44,484 nt of DNA from positions 333 to 44,816 of the forward strand of contig JAPORR010000138.1 in the NCBI GenBank assembly GCA_026710105.1. Reading direction: 5' to 3'. The DNA comes from Alphaproteobacteria bacterium (GTDB lineage: Bacteria; Pseudomonadota; Alphaproteobacteria; Bin95). This document shows, piece by piece, positions 16,632 through 25,295 of the stretch. Position 1 is the stretch's first letter. Each line of letters begins with the position of its first letter. A program made the translations under genes and the position numbers. The notes below the pieces were generated by a model. That model saw only the letters and a program-made list of their open reading frames with translations. It was not told where the DNA came from and did no database searches.

Positions 16632-17332
16632 CAGTCGGGCCGCAATGCGTAGCCGCGTCCCCACACCGTCACCAGATAGCGGGGGTGCTTGGGGTCCGGC
16701 TCCAGCTTCCGCCGCAGCCGCGCAACCTGCACATCGACGGCCCGCCCGGAACCGATGCTCATGACAGCCAGCTCCTCGCGCGAGACCGTGCCGCCGCCTC
16801 TGAGCGAGAGAGCGTCCAGCAACAGAGCCTCTGCCGGGGCGAGAGAGCGGACACTTCCATCGTCGTGCTCCAGGGTTTCGCGCCCGGCGGTCCAGGTGAG
16901 CGGGCCGAAGCGCAGCGTCTCGCGGCGCGTGGTTTCCCGACGGCGCAGGATCGTACGGATGCGCAGCACCAGCTCACGCGGCTCGAATGGCTTGACCATA
17001 TAGTCTTCCGCGCCCGCTTCGAGGCCACGCACGCGATCCTCCGGTTCGTCCATCGCCGTAAGCAGCAGGATCGGAGTCGTGTTCCCAGTCTTTGTCAGTG
17101 CCGCGCTGAGTTCGAGGCCGGACTCTCCCGGCAGCATGATGTCCAGCACCACGAGGTCAAAGGCGACACCGGCGATGGCGCGCCGGGCCGCCTCGGCCTC
17201 CTCCATCGCCGTCACCCGGAAGCCCGACCCGGAAAGGTAGCGCTTCAGGAGCGCCCGCAGCCGCTCGTCGTCGTCGACGAGCAGGATATGAGGAAGATCC
17301 TGTGAAGGACCAGGCGAAATCGCTTCACGCAT
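16631..17332 (-). CDS. OmpR-family response regulator
   Basis: A 233-residue two-domain regulator. In the receiver domain, phospho-acceptor Asp64 lies in VVLDIMLPGESG, with acidic residues in LLVDDDE and Lys114 in MVKPFEPREL. The C-terminal winged helix has DVQVARLRRKLEPDPKHPRY and the terminal VWGRGYALRPD. Start ATG 17332 is preferred; upstream in-frame ATGs add about 20 residues without family support. It is the first gene of a three-gene overlapping operon (regulator, kinase, hydrolase) divergent from the aminotransferase. Confidence 0.95.
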   Translation of the reverse strand: MREAISPGPSQDLPHILLVDDDERLRALLKRYLSGSGFRVTAMEEAEAARRAIAGVAFDLVVLDIMLPGESGLELSAALTKTGNTTPILLLTAMDEPEDRVRGLEAGAEDYMVKPFEPRELVLRIRTILRRRETTRRETLRFGPLTWTAGRETLEHDDGSVRSLAPAEALLLDALSLRGGGTVSREELAVMSIGSGRAVDVQVARLRRKLEPDPKHPRYLVTVWGRGYALRPD

Positions 17333-17408
17333 CGGCGGAAATCCGTCATAAGCTGCAAAGCTGCGTTTCGGCATCATACCGTGCCCGAACACAGAGGAGA
17401 AATGCGCG

Positions 17409-18290
17409 ATGACGGTGGACTTGCTCCCCTATGACGACCGCGACGGCTTCATCTGGCTGGACGGTGCACTGATTCCTTGGCGGGATGCCCGGCTGCATGT
17501 CCTAAGTCATGGCCTGCACTATGCCAGCACAGTCTTTGAAGGCGAGCGTGTCTATGGTGGGCATATATTCCGGTCGCGCGCCCATTCGGAGCGCCTGCAT
17601 GAGTCCGCCCGGCTGATGGGCTTCGCCATACCCTATTCGGTGGACGCGTTGGAAGATGCCAAGCAGGAGGTGCTGCGGGCGAACGGGTTGAAAGACGCCT
17701 ATCTCAGGCCAGTGGCGTGGCGCGGCGCCGAGATGATGGGCGTATCCGCGCAGCAGTCCCGGATCCATGTCGCGATCGCCGCTTGGTACTGGGGCGACTA
17801 TTTCGGCGACGGCTCGGCCATGACCGGCATCCGCATGAAGACCGGGCGTTACCGCCGTCCGGGACCGGAATGTGCGCCTGTACACGCCAAGGCGACAGGC
17901 CTCTACATGATCTGCACGCTCAACAAGCACGAGGTTGAGGCCGAGGGCTATCACGATGCTCTGATGCTGGATTCCCGCGGCTTCGTTGCGGAAGGGTCCG
18001 GGGCGAACATATTCTTGGTGCAGGATGGCAAATTGCATACCCCGACGCCGGAATCGTTCCTGAACGGTATCACCCGCCAGGCCGTGATCGGGCTTGCCGA
18101 AAAGCGCCAGATCACGGTGGTCGAGCGTTCGATTCTGCCGGAGGATTTCGCCGATACGACAGAGGTTTTCGTGACTGGTACGGCTGCTGAGCTGACGCCA
18201 GTCGCTGAGATCGACAACTATCGCTTCACGCCTGGTAACATCACGCGCGTGTTGAGGGAAGACTTCCGCGCTATCACGACGACCGGATAA
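17409..18290 (+). CDS. ilvE: branched-chain amino acid aminotransferase
   Basis: A fold-type IV PLP aminotransferase of 293 residues, performing the last step of Val/Leu/Ile synthesis or the first of their breakdown. It has HGLHYASTVFEGERVY, the PLP lysine K161 in HAKATGLYM, GFVAEGSGANIFLV, PGITRQAV-like NGITRQAVI and the C-terminal VTGTAAELTPV. GAGGAGAAATG precedes the start. D-amino acid transaminases are related, but these motifs favour IlvE. It is followed 23 bp later by the thiolase gene, so the two may be co-transcribed. Confidence 0.93.
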   Translation: MTVDLLPYDDRDGFIWLDGALIPWRDARLHVLSHGLHYASTVFEGERVYGGHIFRSRAHSERLHESARLMGFAIPYSVDALEDAKQEVLRANGLKDAYLRPVAWRGAEMMGVSAQQSRIHVAIAAWYWGDYFGDGSAMTGIRMKTGRYRRPGPECAPVHAKATGLYMICTLNKHEVEAEGYHDALMLDSRGFVAEGSGANIFLVQDGKLHTPTPESFLNGITRQAVIGLAEKRQITVVERSILPEDFADTTEVFVTGTAAELTPVAEIDNYRFTPGNITRVLREDFRAITTTG

Positions 18291-18313
18291 CGCAAACAAC
18301 GAGGACCTGTTTT

Positions 18314-19516
18314 ATGCGCGACGCCTATATCTGTGACGCCGTCCGCACGCCCGTCGGGCGCCATTCTGGAGCGCTCGCCACCGTGCGGGCGGATGACCTC
18401 GCTGCGCTGCCGCTCAAGGCGTTGATGGAGCGCAATCCTGGCCTCGATCCAGAGGCGATCGACGATGTGATCTTCGGCTGCGCCAATCAGGCCGGCGAGG
18501 ACAACCGTAATGTTGCGCGCATGGCGGTGTTGCTAGCCGGCCTGCCGCAATCCGTGCCGGGCAGCACGGTGAACCGCCTTTGCGGTTCATCGCTGGATGC
18601 GGTCGGCTCGGCGGCGCGCGCCGTCAGGCTTGGCGAGGCGGAGCTCATGGTTGCGGGCGGAGTGGAGAGCATGTCGCGCGCGCCTTATGTGGTCAGCAAG
18701 TCCAGTGCCCCCTGGGGTCGCGATGTGCAGATGTTCGATACTTCCATCGGCTGGCGCTTCGTGAATCGCCAGATGGAGGAGGAATTCGGCACCGACTCCA
18801 TGCCGCAGACGGCCGAGAACCTCGCCGAGGAGCGGCAGATCTCCCGTGAGGATCAGGACGCCTTCGCGGCCCGCAGCCAGCAGCGCGCTGTCCGTGCCCA
18901 GGAAAACGGGCGGCTCGCCAAGGAAATCATCGCGGTCACGATCCCGCAGCGGCGCGGCGAGCCAGTTGTCATCGACAGGGACGAGCATCCGCGCCCCGAG
19001 ACGACGGCGGAGAGCCTTGCAAAGCTGCGTGCGCTGCACAGAGACGGAACGGTGACCGCGGGCAACGCCTCGGGCGTGAATGACGGGGCCGGCGCGCTTA
19101 TCCTCGCGAGCGAAGACGCAGTGCGGCGCCATGCACTGACGCCGCGTGCGCGGGTCCTCGGCATGGCGACTGCAGGCGTGCCGCCGAGGATCATGGGTAT
19201 AGGCCCGGCGCCGGCCACACGCAAGCTGCTGGACCGGCTTGGCATCGCGCTCGGCGACATCGACGTGATCGAGCTCAACGAAGCATTCGCCGCCCAGTCG
19301 CTGGCGGTCACGCGCGATCTCGGTCTCCCCGATGATGCGGAGCATGTGAACCCCAATGGCGGCGCCATCGCGCTCGGCCACCCGCTTGGCATGAGCGGCG
19401 TACGGCTGGCGGGTGCTGCGACGCAGGAGCTGCAGGAGCGCAAGGCGCGCTACGCTCTCTGCACCATGTGCATCGGCGTGGGCCAGGGCATCGCTGCTGT
19501 TCTCGAACGGGTGTAG
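18314..19516 (+). CDS. pcaF: thiolase, 3-oxoadipyl-CoA type
   Basis: A 400-residue thiolase that cleaves 3-oxoacyl-CoA to acyl-CoA and acetyl-CoA. The nucleophile is Cys90 in STVNRLCGSSLDA. NEAFAAQSLAV, the histidine in GGAIALGHPLGMSG and the second cysteine in YALCTMCIGVGQG complete the site. GCANQAGEDNRNVARM and GRDVQMFDTSIGWRFVN are characteristic of PcaF/PaaJ-type enzymes of aromatic breakdown. No other pca or paa genes are nearby, so a general acetyl-CoA acyltransferase role remains possible. Confidence 0.88.
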   Translation: MRDAYICDAVRTPVGRHSGALATVRADDLAALPLKALMERNPGLDPEAIDDVIFGCANQAGEDNRNVARMAVLLAGLPQSVPGSTVNRLCGSSLDAVGSAARAVRLGEAELMVAGGVESMSRAPYVVSKSSAPWGRDVQMFDTSIGWRFVNRQMEEEFGTDSMPQTAENLAEERQISREDQDAFAARSQQRAVRAQENGRLAKEIIAVTIPQRRGEPVVIDRDEHPRPETTAESLAKLRALHRDGTVTAGNASGVNDGAGALILASEDAVRRHALTPRARVLGMATAGVPPRIMGIGPAPATRKLLDRLGIALGDIDVIELNEAFAAQSLAVTRDLGLPDDAEHVNPNGGAIALGHPLGMSGVRLAGAATQELQERKARYALCTMCIGVGQGIAAVLERV

Positions 19517-19543
19517 AGCCGACGGAGGGAACAGCAGGGGGTA

Positions 19544-20686
19544 TCAGGGAAGAAAGCCTGCGAGCATCCTTTCATAGACGCGCGTCAGGCTCTCAAGGTC
19601 TTCGATTTCTAGATATTCGTCCACTTGGTGAGCGGTTTCGCTCACAAGGCCGAGTTCGACTACAGGGCAATAGTTCTTGATGAACCGTGCATCGGACGTG
19701 CCGCCTGATGTCGAAAGTTCCGGCACTGCGCCCGTGATAGCGCGCATCGCGTCCGCTGCAAGGTCCACCAGCGGCCCCGGCGGCGTGAGGAAAGCTTCGC
19801 CGCTAACCGATACTTGCAATTCGTAGCCATGTCCTTGTCGGTCGAGCATCCGGCGCAGCTGCTCTTCCAGGCGCGCGCCCGTATGCAGATCGTTGAAGCG
19901 TATGTTGAAGCGGGCCTCCGCGCGGGCAGGGATCAGGTTGGTGGTCGAGTTGCCGACATCAACGCTTGTGACCTGGAGCGATGAGGGTTGGAAATTCGCC
20001 GTGCCGTCGTCAAGCGGGGTCGCGGCAAGGCTGTGGGCCATTTCGAGCAATGGATGCACAGGATTATCCGCGAAGTCGGGATAGGCGGCGTGACCCTGCA
20101 CACCTTCCACGACGAGGCGTGCGTTCAGGGAGCCGCGTCGCCCGATCTTGATCATCTCGCCGAAGCGCGCGGGATTGGTCGGTTCCCCGACCACGCAGGC
20201 GTCGAAGCGTTCGCCGCGCGCCGCCAGCCGCTCCAGCATCGGCCTTGTACCATTGATTGCCGGACCCTCCTCGTCGCCGGTGATGAGCAGCGCGATTGAG
20301 CCGGTAACGGGGCCAAGACGCGCCACGGCCTCGACGAAGGCCGCGATCGCCCCCTTCATGTCGGCCGCGCCGCGCCCGATAAGTCGGCTGCCGGCGACCG
20401 TCGCCGAAAAGGGAGGGACGCTCCAGTCTGCGGGGTCGCCTGCGGGGACCACATCGGTGTGCCCGGCGAAGCAGAATAGAGGCCCCTCGTGGCCACGCCG
20501 GGCGTAGAGATTGTCAACATCCGGCGTGCCGGGCGTGCTGAATGGCATTCGTTCGCAGGCGAAGCCGAGCGGCCGAAGGGCTGCCTCCAATACGTCCAGC
20601 GCGCCCTTGTCGGCCGGCGTGACGCTCGGACAGCGGATCAGGGCGCGGGCGAGTTCGAGGGCACCCCCGGCTGTTCCTTCCGACAT
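19544..20686 (-). CDS. dapE: succinyl-diaminopimelate desuccinylase
   Basis: Removes succinate from N-succinyl-LL-DAP in lysine and peptidoglycan synthesis. A 380-residue M20-family zinc enzyme: [12 protein letters not shown] holds the first metal ligand, [14 protein letters not shown] the bridging Asp, and [13 protein letters not shown] the catalytic Glu. The closing metal-binding region precedes [12 protein letters not shown] 20686 overlaps the dapD stop by one base (TGATG), so the two consecutive pathway enzymes are coupled. Confidence 0.97.
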   Translation of the reverse strand: MSEGTAGGALELARALIRCPSVTPADKGALDVLEAALRPLGFACERMPFSTPGTPDVDNLYARRGHEGPLFCFAGHTDVVPAGDPADWSVPPFSATVAGSRLIGRGAADMKGAIAAFVEAVARLGPVTGSIALLITGDEEGPAINGTRPMLERLAARGERFDACVVGEPTNPARFGEMIKIGRRGSLNARLVVEGVQGHAAYPDFADNPVHPLLEMAHSLAATPLDDGTANFQPSSLQVTSVDVGNSTTNLIPARAEARFNIRFNDLHTGARLEEQLRRMLDRQGHGYELQVSVSGEAFLTPPGPLVDLAADAMRAITGAVPELSTSGGTSDARFIKNYCPVVELGLVSETAHQVDEYLEIEDLESLTRVYERMLAGFLP

Positions 20687-21528
20687 CAGTCGCGCAAGAG
20701 GTCGTTGATCGCCGTCTTGGCGCGGGTCTGTGCATCTACCGTTTTGACGATGACAGCACAGGAGAGGTGGGGGCCGGGGCTGCCATCCGGCAGTGGGCGG
20801 CCCGGCAAGCTGCCCGGCACGACGACGGCGTAGGGCGGCACATGGCCCGTATGCACCTCACCGGTGTCGCGATTCACGATCTTGGTGGTGGCGGAGATAA
20901 AGGTCCCCATTGCGAGAACGGCCCCCTCGCCGACGATTACCCCCTCCACGACCTCGCTACGCGCGCCGATGAAGCAATTATCCTCGACGATCACCGGTTC
21001 AGCCTGGAGCGGCTCTAGCACACCGCCGAGCCCTACGCCGCCGGAGATATGACAATGAGCCCCCACCTGCGCACAGGAGCCAACGGTGGCCCAGGTGTCG
21101 ATCATGGTGTTCTCGCCGACCCATGCCCCAACATTCACGAAACAGGGCATCAGCACGGCGCCGGGGGCGATATAGGCCGAGCGCCTGACCGTGCAATTGG
21201 GCACGGCACGGAAGCCGGCCTTGGCGAAGCGCGCCGCGTCCCAGCTCTCGAATTTGGACGGCACCTTGTCATACCAGGGCGCGCCATCGGGCCCACCGGA
21301 CACTGGTGCGGACTCGGCGAGCCGGAAGGAGAGCAGCACGGCCTTCTTGCACCATTGACGGACATACCACGTCCCGTCCGCCTTTTCGGCGATGCGGATT
21401 TCGCCCCGGTCGAGCGCATCGAGCGCTGCCTCGATCGCTTCGCGCACCTCGCCTTTCGTGTGTGGCCCGATGGCAGCGCGGTCCTCCCAGGCACGGTCGA
21501 TGGCAGCCTGCATGCTCGCATCGGACAT
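20686..21528 (-). CDS. dapD: tetrahydrodipicolinate N-succinyltransferase
   Basis: Transfers succinyl from succinyl-CoA to tetrahydrodipicolinate. A 280-residue left-handed beta-helix enzyme: helical N-terminus, then hexapeptide repeats (around [36 protein letters not shown] and [16 protein letters not shown]). Start ATG 21528 ([17 protein letters not shown]) follows GGGGGAGAAC; earlier in-frame ATGs at up to 21750 add unrelated sequence. A 220-bp gap separates it from the divergent isomerase gene; that gap holds the promoters but no other gene I can see. Confidence 0.97.
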   Translation of the reverse strand: MSDASMQAAIDRAWEDRAAIGPHTKGEVREAIEAALDALDRGEIRIAEKADGTWYVRQWCKKAVLLSFRLAESAPVSGGPDGAPWYDKVPSKFESWDAARFAKAGFRAVPNCTVRRSAYIAPGAVLMPCFVNVGAWVGENTMIDTWATVGSCAQVGAHCHISGGVGLGGVLEPLQAEPVIVEDNCFIGARSEVVEGVIVGEGAVLAMGTFISATTKIVNRDTGEVHTGHVPPYAVVVPGSLPGRPLPDGSPGPHLSCAVIVKTVDAQTRAKTAINDLLRD

Positions 21529-21748
21529 GCGGATGTTCTCCCCCAAAAATGGTGCCGGACCGTTCCAGAACCCACCCGCCCTGTCAATGCGGCGGCGAGC
21601 CGTGCTTGATGCCCACGACGAGCCGGCACATCGCGTCACAGAAGACACGAAAGCTCTGCAACGGTGTCGCCGGAGACTGGAAATCCGCCCAACCAGGCCG
21701 GATTGTGCTCTATAGTTCTGTAAACGCTGAGGAGACGGGACGCTTTTC

Positions 21749-22336
21749 ATGCCGAAACGCCTTGAATTCTGGTTCGATGTCGGTTCGCCAACCGCCTATC
21801 TCGCTCATACGCAGATGCCCGGAATCGCTGGGCGCACCGGTGCCGAGATTGTTTGGAGGCCGATGCTGCTCGGTGGCGTCTTCAAGGCGACCGGTAATGC
21901 GCCACCCGGCGATGTACCCGCCAAGTCTGCCTATTACGCCGTGGACCTGCCGCGCTTCGCTCGACGTTACAGCGTGCCCTACACGCGCAACCCCTTCTTC
22001 CCGATCATGACACTCGGGCTCATGCGTGGCTGTCTCGCTGCGGAGCGTGACGGCTGTTTCAAGGCCTATGTCGATGCGGTGTTCGCCGCGATGTGGGTCG
22101 AGGGTAGGAACACCGGCGACTTTGAGGTGCTGCGGGATGTGCTTACCGCCGCTGGCCTCGATGCCGAGGCACTCATCGCCGCGGCGCAGGAACTGACGGT
22201 CAAGCAGCAATTGATCACCAATACCGAAGAGGCGGTGGCGCGCGGGGCATTCGGGGCGCCCACCTTCTTCGTCGACGATGAGATATTTTTCGGCCAGGAC
22301 CGGCTGGATTTTGTCGAGGAGGCTCTCGCTGGCTGA
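21749..22336 (+). CDS. 2-hydroxychromene-2-carboxylate isomerase / DsbA-like family
   Basis: A 195-residue DsbA-fold protein of the kappa-GST type. [15 protein letters not shown] carries the serine that replaces cysteine in the NahD active site. [11 protein letters not shown] and [20 protein letters not shown] are family motifs. Members isomerise aromatic-pathway intermediates or act as glutathione transferases. GAGGAGACGGG precedes the ATG. Nothing nearby is an obvious naphthalene pathway, so the substrate is open. Confidence 0.88.
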   Translation: MPKRLEFWFDVGSPTAYLAHTQMPGIAGRTGAEIVWRPMLLGGVFKATGNAPPGDVPAKSAYYAVDLPRFARRYSVPYTRNPFFPIMTLGLMRGCLAAERDGCFKAYVDAVFAAMWVEGRNTGDFEVLRDVLTAAGLDAEALIAAAQELTVKQQLITNTEEAVARGAFGAPTFFVDDEIFFGQDRLDFVEEALAG

Positions 22337-22338
22337 CC

Positions 22339-23043
22339 TCAGGGACAGCCAAGCCGGTCGGCGAGGTCGATGAAGTCCTCGGCGACGACGGTGAAGCCGG
22401 GGTCAGCTTTCAGGTCGGTTGTCTGGCTGGGCCCATATTCCATCCGGCGGGGCACGAAGGCGGTGGCCATGCCCTGGGCGGCAGCGGCGTGCAGGTCACC
22501 ATTGTGGGCAGCCGTCATCATCACCTCTTCTGGCACCAGGCCGAGCGCGGCGCAGCTCAGCCGGTATGCGTCCGGCTGTGGCTTGTAGGTCCGAGCGATT
22601 TCCGCGCCCAGGATTGCGTCCCAGGGCAGACGTGCATGCCGTGCCATGTTCACCATGAGCGCGATATTGCCATTGGAGCAGGTGCCAATGATGTATTTCC
22701 GCTTGAGGCGCGAAAGGCCCAGCACAGCGTCGGGCCAGGGGTCGAGACGATGCCAGGCGCGGTTAAGGTCGTTCTTGTCGGCCTCGCCCAGTCCCGATAC
22801 ACCGAACTCATCCAGCAGGGACTCCAAGTTCTCCCTGTGGAGTACGTCGAGGATGGTGTAGGGCCTCGCTCCGCTCCGGACTTCCTCCATAGCGGGTTGA
22901 TAGCGGTCTCGCCAGCGCCGCGCGAAGGTGACCCAGTCCAGCTCGTAGCCCCTGGGCGCCAGCGCCTTGCGCGCCTCCCGCGCCACTGAGCCCCGCCAGT
23001 CCACCACCGTACCGAACACATCGAATAGAAGTGCCTTCACCAT
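22339..23043 (-). CDS. haloacid dehalogenase type II (HAD hydrolase)
   Basis: A 234-residue HAD-superfamily enzyme. The nucleophile Asp is in LLFDVFGTVVDWRGSV, motif II is in GTCSNGNIAL, the Lys in YKPQPDAYRL, and acidic motif IV in MTAAHNGDLHAAAAQGM. These match (S)-2-haloacid dehalogenases, which hydrolyse 2-haloalkanoic acids, although many family members have other phosphate or ester substrates. It is convergent with the isomerase gene, 2 bp away. Confidence 0.87.
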   Translation of the reverse strand: MVKALLFDVFGTVVDWRGSVAREARKALAPRGYELDWVTFARRWRDRYQPAMEEVRSGARPYTILDVLHRENLESLLDEFGVSGLGEADKNDLNRAWHRLDPWPDAVLGLSRLKRKYIIGTCSNGNIALMVNMARHARLPWDAILGAEIARTYKPQPDAYRLSCAALGLVPEEVMMTAAHNGDLHAAAAQGMATAFVPRRMEYGPSQTTDLKADPGFTVVAEDFIDLADRLGCP

Positions 23044-23136
23044 CGCACGACCTTCCCACTGCCATCGGGCCTAGAGACTGCCTTCGCGTCTCCGCGCTCG
23101 CAACCAGTCCAAGGAACCGGCCGGAAGGGAGAGATC

Positions 23137-23165
23137 GTGGCAGGAAGCCAGGGATGAGTTATAGT
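23137..23165 (+). promoter_or_regulatory. sigma-70-like promoter of the glutaredoxin-DinB gene
   Basis: GTGGCA (23137-23142, 4 of 6 matches to the -35 consensus) lies 17 bp from TATAGT (23160-23165, 5 of 6 matches to -10). The predicted transcript starts about 23 nt before the ATG at 23195. GAGAAGAGGG (23179-23188) is the ribosome binding site. This supports an expressed gene with its start before the TGA. Confidence 0.55.
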
Positions 23166-23194
23166 GGCGGCACAATGCGAGAAGAGGGTAGTCA

Positions 23195-23947
23195 ATGAGC
23201 GAGGCGATCAAGGTTTTCTGGCAGCCCGGTTGAACCAGTTGCCTGAGAACCAAGGAGTTCCTCTCGGTCCGTGGGATCGAGTTCGACAGCATTAATGTGA
23301 CGACCGATCCGACTGGCATGGACCAGCTTCGCGCCCTCGGTGCCCGGTCGGTTCCGGTGGTCTCGCGTGGCAAGGAGTTTGTCTTTGCCCAAGCGATTTC
23401 CGATGTGGTGGCGTTTCTCCGGCTCGACGAGGATGTCGGGCCTGCACTCTCCATGCCGGAGCTTGCTGCGACGCTCGATATGGTGCTCGCGGCAGCGGTG
23501 CGTTTCATTGCCCAGATGCCGGATGAGCGACTCGGCGACAAGCTGCCGGGACGGGACCGCACCTACCGCGTCCTGTTCCACCATATCTTCAACATTGCCG
23601 AGGCAACTATCTCGGCGCTGGAGAGTGGGAGCCCGGTCGCCTACGAGGCGCTGACGGCGCTGCCGCCCGACGACATGCGGACCGTGGCGGATATCGTGGC
23701 CTATGGCGAGGGCGTGCGCGCCCGGGTCGCCCGCTGGTGGGACACGGGGCCAAAACCGGACCCGGTGGACACCTATTACGGCCTGCACCCGCTGCATGAG
23801 GTGTTCGAGCGCACGGTCTGGCATCCAGCCCAGCATGTCCGGCAATTGATGCTGATCCACGAGATGCTTGGCATCGAGACCGCCCGCCCGCTCAGCGGCG
23901 AGGACTTCCGCGGCCTGCCGCTTCCCGAACAGGTCTGGGACGGCTGA
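23195..23947 (+). CDS. glutaredoxin-DinB fusion with in-frame TGA at the redox Cys (candidate selenoprotein)
   Basis: From ATG 23195 the frame reads MSEAIKVFWQPG, then TGA at 23231-23233, then TSCLRTKEFLSVRGIEFDS and onward without another stop to 23947 (250 residues). Residues 1-85 are a glutaredoxin fold; GARSVPVVSRGKEFVF includes the cis-Pro loop. The TGA stands exactly where relatives have the first cysteine of PGCTSCL, giving U13-T-S-C16. Residues about 95-240 form a DinB-like four-helix domain with metal-type histidines H129/H130 and H210/H214 (HPAQH). The start has a good ribosome binding site and promoter. Gene callers would begin at GTG 23297 and lose the redox site. Selenocysteine is an inference; a Cys-to-stop mutation is the alternative. 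Confidence 0.72.
23249..23268 (+). promoter_or_regulatory. possible SECIS-like stem-loop downstream of the TGA
   Basis: ACC (23249-23251) pairs with GGT (23266-23268), and AGG (23253-23255) with CCT (23260-23262). They enclose the loop AGTT (23256-23259), which has G at its second position. The loop begins 22 nt after the TGA, within the distance typical of bacterial SECIS elements. Stems are only 3+3 bp with an internal loop, and an alternative fold with loop TTC exists, so support is modest. Confidence 0.4.
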
Positions 23948-23955
23948 ACGCGGAA

Positions 23956-25281
23956 TTGCCGCCGTCGGCCGCGAAGCCTGTCCCATTCCGGGAGGCGCTG
24001 GCAGCCTGGACGCGGATCGGGTGTGCGAGCTTTGGCGGGCCGGCGGCGCAAATCGCCCTAATGCACCGCGTGGCGGTGGAGGAGAAGCGCTGGCTCGACG
24101 AGCCACGTTTCCTGCATGCGCTCAACTTCTGTATGCTGTTGCCAGGGCCAGAAGCGCAGCAGCTCGCCACCTATATCGGCTGGCTACTGCACGGCATACG
24201 CGGTGGCCTGGCGGCGGGCCTCCTGTTCATCCTGCCAGGCGCGGTTGTCATTGCGGCCTTCGCCGCCGTGTATGTGCTTTATGGGCGGCTGCCGGCGGTC
24301 GAGGCTGCGTTTCTCGGCGTGAAGGCGGCGGTGCTGGCGCTGGTGGTGGAAGCCTTGCTCAGGATCGCGGGCCGCGCGCTTAGGGATCGCTTCGCCTGGG
24401 GGCTTGCTTGCAGCGCCTTTGCCGCGCTGTTCCTGTTCGACGCCCCTTTTCCGGCCGTCATCGCCGCGGCAGCGTTGCTGGGCGGCGGGCGGGTGCTGCT
24501 CGGAGGCAGAAGCGGGCAGTCAGTGGAATCAGACATGCCTTTGTGCCCCAGCGGCTCAGCTACCACGCGCCACGGGACCGGCAGGCTAGCGTTCATCCTG
24601 CTCGCCATCTGGCTGCTGCCGACGGGGCTGCTGCTCGCCTGGCTTGGCGGCGGGCATGTATTTTCTATCATCGCTGTCTTCTTCTCGAAGATGGCGGTGT
24701 TGACCTTTGGCGGGGCCTATGCCGTCCTCTCTTGGGTGGCGCAGGAGGCCGTTGCCGCAAGGGGCTGGCTGTCGCCCGGTGAGATGCTGGATGCGCTCGG
24801 ACTCGCCGAGACGACACCCGGACCGCTTATCCTAGTGGTGGAATTCGTCGGATTCCTTGCGGCATGGCGCGAGGCCGGGGGGCTTGATCCCCTCGTGGCA
24901 GGACTGCTGGGCGCGGCACTCACGCTTTGGGTTACCTTCGCACCCTGTTTCCTATTCATCTTCGCTGGTGCCCCGCATGTCGAGCGGATGAGGGGGCGGC
25001 CTGGATTGCAGGCCGCTCTCGCAGGCGTGACCGCGGCCGTGGTCGGCGTGATCGCCAATCTCTCCGCCTGGTTCGCGCTTAATCTACTGTTCGCAGAAGG
25101 GGGGCGAATAGCGCCAGGTCCAGTCTCCGTCTATCTGCCGGACCCGGCGAGCCTCGACTCAAAGGCGCTCGTGCTGGCAGGGATCGCGGCGTTGGCGTTA
25201 TTCGTGCTCCGCCTTGGTGCGTTCCGCACACTCGCCCTTGCCGCGCTTGCTGGCCTCGCTCTCTTCGCGGTGGGTGCCTGA
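23956..25281 (+). CDS. chrA: chromate transporter, two-domain CHR family
   Basis: A 441-residue membrane protein with two homologous CHR halves. N-half: FGGPAAQIALMHRVAVEEKRW and LLPGPEAQQLATYIGWLLHG. C-half: FFSKMAVLTFGGAYAVLSWV and GLAETTPGPLILVVEFVGFL. The family exports chromate by proton antiport; some members may carry sulfate-like anions. The start is TTG 23956, 8 bp after the previous stop, since no in-frame ATG precedes the conserved FREALAAWTRIGCASFGGP. Tight spacing suggests co-transcription with the glutaredoxin-DinB gene, pairing redox stress with oxyanion export. Confidence 0.9.
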   Translation: MPPSAAKPVPFREALAAWTRIGCASFGGPAAQIALMHRVAVEEKRWLDEPRFLHALNFCMLLPGPEAQQLATYIGWLLHGIRGGLAAGLLFILPGAVVIAAFAAVYVLYGRLPAVEAAFLGVKAAVLALVVEALLRIAGRALRDRFAWGLACSAFAALFLFDAPFPAVIAAAALLGGGRVLLGGRSGQSVESDMPLCPSGSATTRHGTGRLAFILLAIWLLPTGLLLAWLGGGHVFSIIAVFFSKMAVLTFGGAYAVLSWVAQEAVAARGWLSPGEMLDALGLAETTPGPLILVVEFVGFLAAWREAGGLDPLVAGLLGAALTLWVTFAPCFLFIFAGAPHVERMRGRPGLQAALAGVTAAVVGVIANLSAWFALNLLFAEGGRIAPGPVSVYLPDPASLDSKALVLAGIAALALFVLRLGAFRTLALAALAGLALFAVGA

Positions 25282-25295
25282 GCCCGAACAGGTAG

